This document shows, piece after piece, positions 58,447 to 64,000 of a DNA stretch of 64,000 bases. The DNA is from Streptomyces sp. NRRL WC-3626. Its GTDB lineage: Bacteria > Actinomycetota > Actinomycetes > Streptomycetales > Streptomycetaceae. Position numbers and translations under genes: made by a program. The stretch is taken from the NCBI RefSeq assembly GCF_000718785.1, contig NZ_JOCA01000001.1, positions 558,001-622,000 on the forward strand, read 5' to 3'. The notes under the pieces are model-generated. The model saw nothing but the letters and a program-made list of their open reading frames with translations, had not been told where the DNA came from and searched no databases. Every line of letters starts with the position of its first letter. Position 1 is the first letter of the stretch.

Positions 58447-59943
58447 ATGAGCACGATCAAGTCTGGGGAGGGCGGAGCCGTGCCTCGGCTCGCCGCCCGG
58501 GGCGCCGGGGAGAACCGGAGGCCCTTATGGGTGGTCATCGTCGCGTGCAGTCTGCCGATGTTCATGGTCGCGCTCGACAACCTGGTGGTGTCGACGGCGC
58601 TGCGGACCCTGGCCGTCGACCTGGAGGCGTCCACTCAGCAGCTGCAGTGGTTCGTCAACGCCTACGTCCTCAGCTTCGCCTGTCTGCTGCTGACCGGGGC
58701 GGCGCTGGGTGACCGGTTCGGCCGGCGCCGGGTCTTCGTGGCCGGCATCGCGCTGTTCACCCTGGCCTCGATCGGCTGCGGCCTCTCCGACAGCAGCGAG
58801 CAGCTCATCGTCATGCGTGCGCTGCAGGGCCTGGGTGCCTCGGCCGTGATGCCGCTGTCGCTGACCCTCCTCGCGGAGGAGGTTCCGGACAAGAAGCGCA
58901 ACCTCGCCCTCGGCCTGTGGTCCGCGGTCAGCGGTATGGCCGTGGCCCTCGGTCCCGTGGTGGGCGGCGCGGTGGTCGACGGGCTCGACTGGCAGTGGAT
59001 CTTCTGGATCAACGTCCCGGTGTGCCTGGTGGCCATCCCGCTGATCCTCGCCGTACTCCGCGAGAGCTCCCTGGACGGGACCCGGCTGGACCTGCTCGGC
59101 ATGCTCCTCGCGACGGCGGGACTCCTCTCCATGGTCTGGGCGATCGTGAACGGCGAGGACAGGGGCTGGAGTTCGGGCATCATCCTGTCGGCGTTCGCCG
59201 GCGGTGTCGTCCTGCTGGCCCTGTTCGTGATGTGGGAGCGCCGGGCACCCCAGCCGCTGCTTCCGCTGTCGTTCTACCGCAAGCGGGCCTTCGTCTTCTC
59301 CAACCTGGTCTCCGCGACCATGTACTTCGGCGTTTTCGGGTCGATCTTCCTGCTGGCGCAGTTCTTCCAGATCGCCCCGGTACGCACCCCGCTGGAGGCC
59401 GGTGTGCTCACCCTGGCCTGGACCCTGATGCCGATGTTCGTGGCGCCGGTCGCCGGTGCCCTGACCGACAAGGTGGGCGGCGGACGGCTGATGGCGGCCG
59501 GTCTCTTCCTCCAGGCGATCGGACTGGCCTGGATCAATCTGGTCGCCTCCTCGGACACTCCGTACTCGCGTATGGTCGGCGCCATGATCGTCGCGGGTAT
59601 CGGCATGGGCCTCGTCTTCGCCCCGACCGCGGCGGTGGTGCTGGGCTCGGTCGGACCGCAGTACCGCGGTAAGGCGTCGGGCGCCAACAACACCGTCCGT
59701 GAGATCGGCGGCGCCCTCGGCACCGCCATCCTGAGCAGTGTGTTCATGCACTACGGCGACGACCGCACCGCCCAGGGCTTCGTCGACGGCATGAAGCCGG
59801 GCATCTGGATCGGTGTCGCCGTGGTCCTGGTCGGCGCCCTGTGCGCCCTCGCGATTCCCCGCCCGCGGCCGGACCAGGACACCCCGGCCCCGGCGGGCGC
59901 GGGCCGGGAGAACGACCGGACTCCCAGCTCGGCGACCCCGTAG
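58447..59943 (+). CDS. MFS drug exporter, DHA2/EmrB-QacA type
   Basis: This 498-residue membrane protein is predicted to have 14 helices. It has the motifs DNLVVSTALRTLAVDL in helix 1, GDRFGRRRVFVAG (motif A) and ALGPVVGGAVVDGLDWQWIFWINVP (motif C) typical of proton-driven 14-helix exporters. A hydrophilic N-terminus of about 25 residues precedes helix 1, and a Pro/Ala-rich tail ends the protein. The ATG follows a GGAGG site. It probably exports the cluster product and gives self-resistance. It is likely induced through the MerR regulator upstream. Confidence 0.92.
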   Translation: MSTIKSGEGGAVPRLAARGAGENRRPLWVVIVACSLPMFMVALDNLVVSTALRTLAVDLEASTQQLQWFVNAYVLSFACLLLTGAALGDRFGRRRVFVAGIALFTLASIGCGLSDSSEQLIVMRALQGLGASAVMPLSLTLLAEEVPDKKRNLALGLWSAVSGMAVALGPVVGGAVVDGLDWQWIFWINVPVCLVAIPLILAVLRESSLDGTRLDLLGMLLATAGLLSMVWAIVNGEDRGWSSGIILSAFAGGVVLLALFVMWERRAPQPLLPLSFYRKRAFVFSNLVSATMYFGVFGSIFLLAQFFQIAPVRTPLEAGVLTLAWTLMPMFVAPVAGALTDKVGGGRLMAAGLFLQAIGLAWINLVASSDTPYSRMVGAMIVAGIGMGLVFAPTAAVVLGSVGPQYRGKASGANNTVREIGGALGTAILSSVFMHYGDDRTAQGFVDGMKPGIWIGVAVVLVGALCALAIPRPRPDQDTPAPAGAGRENDRTPSSATP

Positions 59944-60038
59944 ATCCGGCCGCCGTTCCTCCGGGAACGGCGGCAGGCCGGTGCAATCCGCTCGAAACCG
60001 CGAGGACGAACGTCGAATCGGGGGTCAGGGGATCTGTG

Positions 60039-61253
60039 ATGCAGCTGAAGTCATCCTGTCGCGCCAACGGACTGTGCCAGCCGGGTGTCAGCCGACTGCT
60101 GGCGCTGCTGATCACGGCCACGCTCGCCGTGTCGGTCCTGGTCCACAGCTCGCTTCGGGACAGAACCCATCCCGCGACCGAGGTGGTGATGGTTCCGCTG
60201 CTGGCCGGAGTGCTGCTGGCGCTCCAGGTGGGCGTCTTCATCACCCAGCGCTCCGGCCGTGACGGCGGACCGGCCCGCAGAGCCGCCGTCGCGCTCGTCG
60301 GCCAGATCCTGGTCGTCGCGCTCTCCGCCGAGGTGCTCGACGTGGAGTTCTGCGTCCTGGCCGGCTATCTGGCGGGCACACTGCCCCTGGTACTGCAACC
60401 CCGGTACGCCTGGCCGCTGTTCGCCGTCGTGGTGATCACCGGTCCGCTCGCCGCCACCCGCGCGGACGGCTCGCCCGTCCACCTCGTCTCCATGGGCCTC
60501 GGACTCCTGGTCACGGGACTCATGGCCTTCATCCTCTCCAGCACCATGCTGATGGTCCGTCACCTACGGCAGTCCCGCGCGGACTTCGCGCGTGCCGCCG
60601 TCCAGAACGAGCAGTCCCGCTTCGCCCGCGATCTGCACGACCTGCTGGGCCACACCCTCTCGGCGCTCGCGATGCGCGCCGAGCTGCTGCACCGCACCTT
60701 CCAGTCCCGCCCCGAGCTGGCCGCCGCGCAGACCGACCAACTCCTGCGTACGGCCCGGCAGTCGATGGCCGAGGTCCGGATGGCCGTACGCGGCTACCGG
60801 GAACTGCCGTTGTTCAGCGAGGTGCGGGCCGCGGCCTCGCTGCTCGACACCGTCGGCATCGACGTCACGCTCCAGGTGACCGCGCTGCCGTCCCGCGGCG
60901 AGGCGGGCACCGCACTGTCCGCGGTTTTGCGGGAGTGTGTCACCAATATGCTCCGGCACAGTGACGTCTCCCGCTGCGCCGTCCTGCTGACCGCGGGACC
61001 CGGCACCGTACGGCTGGAGGTCGTCAACGACGGCGCCACCCGCGCGGGGCGCGGCTCCTCACCCGGCGGCGGCAGTGGCCTGGGCAATCTCCGCCAGCGG
61101 GTGACCGCCCTCGGCGGCACCCTGGAGAGCCGGCGCTCCCCCGGCGGGACCTTCCGGGTGGTCGCCGTCGTACCGTCCGCCACCCTGTCCGTACCGCCGG
61201 GAGCATCGGCGCATCTGCAAACCAGTCTGGGCAAACTGGCCAACGCGGCGTAA
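60039..61253 (+). CDS. Sensor histidine kinase, NarL/DesK type
   Basis: This 404-residue kinase has an N-terminal membrane domain of about six hydrophobic segments (residues 18-175). The HisKA_3 motif SRFARDLHDLLGHTLSALAM places the phosphorylated histidine at H200. The ATP-binding part has VLRECVTNMLRHSD (N-box) and GGGSGLGNLRQR (G-box). The start is the ATG at 60039, and the frame stays open upstream to 59841 without homologous sequence. It is encoded 101 bases before its response regulator. The ligand is unknown. It may sense membrane state, as DesK-type kinases do. Confidence 0.9.
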   Translation: MQLKSSCRANGLCQPGVSRLLALLITATLAVSVLVHSSLRDRTHPATEVVMVPLLAGVLLALQVGVFITQRSGRDGGPARRAAVALVGQILVVALSAEVLDVEFCVLAGYLAGTLPLVLQPRYAWPLFAVVVITGPLAATRADGSPVHLVSMGLGLLVTGLMAFILSSTMLMVRHLRQSRADFARAAVQNEQSRFARDLHDLLGHTLSALAMRAELLHRTFQSRPELAAAQTDQLLRTARQSMAEVRMAVRGYRELPLFSEVRAAASLLDTVGIDVTLQVTALPSRGEAGTALSAVLRECVTNMLRHSDVSRCAVLLTAGPGTVRLEVVNDGATRAGRGSSPGGGSGLGNLRQRVTALGGTLESRRSPGGTFRVVAVVPSATLSVPPGASAHLQTSLGKLANAA

Positions 61254-61354
61254 CACCGCGCTTCCGCCGGAACACCGACCGCAGCTTTTCCGCGACATGT
61301 TCGCGCCTCGCATGTCTATGATTCTGGCCAAGGCCGGGACCATCTGCGGGGGGG

Positions 61355-61975
61355 ATGTGTGTGATACGTGTTCTCTTGGCGGAAGATGTACAAATGGTGC
61401 GGGAGGCGCTCGCCGCACTGCTGGAACTCGAGGACGACATCCGGGTGGTGGCCGAGGTCGGTTCCGGGGAGGACGTCCTCGAGGCCGCCGAGGAGACCCG
61501 TCCCGACCTCGTGATCGTGGACGTGAACATGCCCGGCCTGGACGGCCTCACCGCGGCCGAGCGCTTACGCGACCAGTTACCCGACTCCCGCATCCTGGTG
61601 CTCACCGTGCTGGACGCGCCCAATGTGCTGCGCCGCGCGCAGGACGTGCGGGTCGACGGCTACCTCGTCAAGAACGCGCCGGTGGAGCATCTCGTCAAGG
61701 CCGTACGCCGGATCATGGCAGGCGAACGCGTCATCTCACCGGAGCTGGCGCTGGCCGCCTGGGAGGGCCAGGCGAGTCCGCTCACGGCACGCGAGGCCGA
61801 CGTACTGCGGCTCGCCGCGGCCGGGGCGGAGACGGCCGAGATCGCCGAGCATCTGCATCTGTCACCGGGCACCGTGCGCAACTACATGACGACCATCGTC
61901 GCCAAACTCGACGCGCGTAACCGTCTGGACGCCATCCGTATCGCCCGTGACGCGGGCTGGCTCCTCAACTCCTGA
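61355..61975 (+). CDS. NarL/LuxR-type response regulator
   Basis: This 206-residue regulator has a receiver domain (VLLAEDVQMVREAL, phospho-acceptor D56 in VIVDVNMPGLDG, conserved Lys in GYLVKNAP) and a LuxR-type helix-turn-helix (LTAREADVLRLAAAG, HLHLSPGTVRNYMTTIVAKL). The ATG at 61355 is used; a GTG at 61361 is also possible. It pairs with the kinase upstream. Whether it controls the polyketide cluster or only the downstream secreted protein is not shown by the sequence. Confidence 0.92.
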   Translation: MCVIRVLLAEDVQMVREALAALLELEDDIRVVAEVGSGEDVLEAAEETRPDLVIVDVNMPGLDGLTAAERLRDQLPDSRILVLTVLDAPNVLRRAQDVRVDGYLVKNAPVEHLVKAVRRIMAGERVISPELALAAWEGQASPLTAREADVLRLAAAGAETAEIAEHLHLSPGTVRNYMTTIVAKLDARNRLDAIRIARDAGWLLNS

Positions 61976-62141
61976 CATCCCGGGGGCACGTGAAACACCT
62001 GAAACGCGGCACTCGCGAACTCCCGGAAAACGGCCGGAAGTCGCACCCGATCGCAGCGTCAGTGGCACGTCAGCGGGCTCTGGGAAGGTACCGGCGCCAG
62101 TTGGAACACCACCATCGCTCCGCGAGAGGAGCATCCGCGAC

Positions 62142-63887
62142 GTGCGACGATTCAGCCTCGGACGGCCGGGCAGAGCATCCCGCCTGGCCGTCTGTCTCAC
62201 GACAGCCGGCCTGACCGCAGCCCTGCTGACAGGATCCGGCAACGCCACCGCATCACCCGAACCCGAGCGGACGACGTCGAAGTTCAAGGGCAACGACGGC
62301 GTCACCTACACCGCCACCAACAACCTGCTGCCCTCCGCCGGCGGGCGGGGGCGCGAGTGGATGCTCACCTGGGCCGGCTCGGCGGACCCCGCCAAGCCCG
62401 ACTTCCTCGCCGTCGTCGACGCCACCCGCGACTCGCGGACCTACGGCGAGGTCGTCAACACCGTCACCCTGGGCCCGGGCCTGTCCAACGAGGCCCACCA
62501 CATGCAGTACGTGTGGCACAAGGGCGACCGCCTCTTCGCGGGCGGCCTGCTGGCGGACACCGTCTTCGTCTTCGACACCAAGGCGCTGCCGGCCCTGAAG
62601 CTGGTCGGCGTGAACTCGACGGTCGACACCCCCTGCGGCACCGCGCCGGACGCCTTCCAGGTGCTGCGCGACGGTACCGCGTACGCCACCTACCTCGGCG
62701 GACCCGACGTGCCCGGCCCCTGTACCTACACCAACGGTGAGGTCCGGGAGGGCAACGGCGCGGCCGGGTCGCCCGGCGAGATCGTCCGCATGGACGAGAA
62801 CGGCCAGACGATCGCCGAGATCCCCGCCGCCCTCGCCGAGGGCGAGGACCCCGAGCAGTGCGGCAACGTGCCGAAGCTGTCGAAGGCCACCTGTGCCAAC
62901 CCGCACGGCATCATGGTCAGCGAAGAGCGCAACATCATGGTGGCGAGCGACTTCGTCGAGGCCCGGCACTTCCTGAGCCCCAAGCTGCCCGACCAGGCGA
63001 GCCTGGCCCGCCAGACGGTCCGCGTCTGGGACATCACCAACCGGGACGACCCCGAGCTGCTCTCCGTCAGCAAGATGCCCGACGGACCCCGCGCCGCGCG
63101 CGAGGACGAGAAGATGTGGCACGAGTCCCGGGTCGTCATGGAGCCGGCGCTGCCCCACAAGAAGCACCACAAGGGCGCCTTCGCCTCGTCCATGCTGGGC
63201 GGAGCGATCTTCTACGCCCCGGACGTGACCGTGCCGAACCCCGAGTGGCGGGAGGTCTTCGACGACACCACCGCCTACCGCAAGGCCGGCGCCGACCGGG
63301 ACGTCACCGGCGCGGGCGACGCGGGAAGCTGGCTGATGGTCAGCCCCGACGACCGCTATCTGTTCCACACGGTCATGGGCCAGTCGACGCCGTACGGCGC
63401 CCCGCTCGACAAGACCACGGGCATGGTCTACGTCCTGGACATCCGCAAGCTGCTGGCCGCGGGCGACAACCCCAAGTGCGACATCGACACGATCCACGAG
63501 GCCTACCGCGGCGGCCACGAGCGGGACTGCCCGGCGGTCACCTCCGCGATGCCGATCCGCGACACCACCGACGGCGGCCCGCACTGGGGCGCCATGGACA
63601 ACTTCAAGCAGGTGCGCGGCGGTCACTACAAGGAGACCGAGCAGATCAGCCGTATCGCCACCTCGAACTACTTCATCGCCGGCTCCTTCAGCGGCGACGG
63701 CAACCACGAGGTCTGCATGTACGACCTCGGCAAGTCGGGCAAGCTGCGCCAGGACACCCGGTTCCGTGACGAGAACACCGGGAAGCCCTGCGTGGACTTC
63801 GACCGTACGTCGTGGCCGCACGGCGACACCGGTCCTGCCCGCCCGCACGGGATCCTGTTCACCGTCAGCGACAGCGTCCTGAAGTGA
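62142..63887 (+). CDS. Secreted SBP56/methanethiol oxidase-like protein
   Basis: This 581-residue protein has an export signal (VRRFSLGRPGRASRLAV, hydrophobic core to about 29, cleavage near NATA-SPEP) with a twin-arginine that may mean Tat export. The mature part has the beta-propeller motifs of the selenium-binding protein/methanethiol oxidase family: SNEAHHMQYVWHKGD, TCANPHGIM, GAFASSMLGGAIFYAPD, DDRYLFHTVMGQS and the C-terminal RPHGILFTVSD. The conserved histidines could bind copper. The GTG at 62142 follows GAGAGGA. The frame is open upstream to 61947 but overlaps the response regulator. A link to the biosynthetic cluster is doubtful. Confidence 0.8.
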   Translation: MRRFSLGRPGRASRLAVCLTTAGLTAALLTGSGNATASPEPERTTSKFKGNDGVTYTATNNLLPSAGGRGREWMLTWAGSADPAKPDFLAVVDATRDSRTYGEVVNTVTLGPGLSNEAHHMQYVWHKGDRLFAGGLLADTVFVFDTKALPALKLVGVNSTVDTPCGTAPDAFQVLRDGTAYATYLGGPDVPGPCTYTNGEVREGNGAAGSPGEIVRMDENGQTIAEIPAALAEGEDPEQCGNVPKLSKATCANPHGIMVSEERNIMVASDFVEARHFLSPKLPDQASLARQTVRVWDITNRDDPELLSVSKMPDGPRAAREDEKMWHESRVVMEPALPHKKHHKGAFASSMLGGAIFYAPDVTVPNPEWREVFDDTTAYRKAGADRDVTGAGDAGSWLMVSPDDRYLFHTVMGQSTPYGAPLDKTTGMVYVLDIRKLLAAGDNPKCDIDTIHEAYRGGHERDCPAVTSAMPIRDTTDGGPHWGAMDNFKQVRGGHYKETEQISRIATSNYFIAGSFSGDGNHEVCMYDLGKSGKLRQDTRFRDENTGKPCVDFDRTSWPHGDTGPARPHGILFTVSDSVLK

Positions 63888-63903
63888 CCGGGTCCACCGA
63901 GAC

Positions 63904-63944
63904 CCAGGTGCCCTCCGCCATTCCCCCGGGCGGTGGGCACCTGG
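63904..63944. terminator. Bidirectional hairpin terminator
   Basis: CCAGGTGCCC (63904-63913) pairs with GGGCACCTGG (63935-63944). An inner CCGCC/GGCGG stem extends the hairpin past a single T-T mismatch. It starts 17 bases after the stop of the SBP56-like gene. Confidence 0.85.
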
Positions 63945-63951
63945 CCCATGT

Positions 63952-63999
63952 TCAGGAGTCGTCGGCCGGGGGAACACTGCCGCTGCTCGCACTCGCCGC
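63952..63999 (-). CDS. Possible C-terminus of a convergent gene
   Basis: On the minus strand, a frame entering from the right edge reads AASASSGSVPPADDS and stops at 63952, just beyond the bidirectional terminator. The composition fits the end of a streptomycete protein, but 15 residues are too few to identify it. Confidence 0.25.
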   Translation of the reverse strand, partial: AASASSGSVPPADDS

Positions 64000-64000
64000 C

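Overview
The window is very GC-rich actinobacterial DNA with the codon bias, GTG starts, overlapping stop/start junctions and SARP/LAL regulators typical of Streptomyces. No rRNA, tRNA, CRISPR array or insertion sequence was seen. Product calls rest on protein motifs read from the translation; no database search was run.

Region 1 (1-6.9 kb) looks like a sugar-acid catabolic locus. A minus-strand operon (aldo/keto reductase, HpcH/HpaI aldolase, D-2-hydroxyacid dehydrogenase, Nramp-like permease) faces a plus-strand operon (four-carbon acid sugar kinase, PdxA2-type dehydrogenase, DeoR regulator). Three short GCGC-rich palindromes in and near the divergent promoter look like operators.

Region 2 (7-20 kb) holds two divergent SARP regulators, a CbiX-like chelatase, a flavin reductase, a sarcosine-oxidase-type flavoenzyme, a short SARP with a coiled-coil tail, a luciferase-like monooxygenase, a DegT aminotransferase with a 4-OT-type tautomerase, and an IrtAB/YbtPQ-like ABC pair divergent from a TetR gene with a duplicated palindromic operator.

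Region 3 (20.5-31.4 kb) is a 3-hydroxyanthranilate (3-HAA) and probable benzoxazole module: PaaK-like ligase, KASIII-like acyltransferase, DhbE-like ligase, aryl carrier protein, amidohydrolase, EntA-like dehydrogenase, PhzD, PhzE and class II DAHP synthase. PhzE, PhzD and the dehydrogenase would take chorismate to 3-HAA. The ligase, acyltransferase and amidohydrolase set is the one known from benzoxazole clusters (A33853, nataxazole, caboxamycin).

Region 4 (31.7-57.2 kb) begins with a giant LAL regulator. It is followed by one long collinear run: free ACP, thioesterase, PfaA-like KS-AT-ACP-ACP-KR-DH, PfaC/B-like KS-CLF-AT-DH-DH, PfaD-like enoyl reductase, two large acyl-CoA dehydrogenases, a phosphopantetheinyl transferase and a FAD desaturase/isomerase-like enzyme. 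This is a PUFA-synthase-type iterative polyketide assembly line. A MerR regulator, a DUF3291-like protein, an MFS exporter and a NarL-type two-component system close the cluster. A secreted SBP56/methanethiol-oxidase-like protein follows.

The main proposal is that regions 2-4 form one hybrid cluster, in which a polyunsaturated chain is joined to 3-HAA and perhaps cyclised to a 2-alkenyl benzoxazole. Supporting this, a 17-bp palindrome (TGAGT-N7-ACTCA) occurs twice in each of two divergent promoters, one in region 2 and one in region 3. The alternative is two adjacent clusters with separate products.
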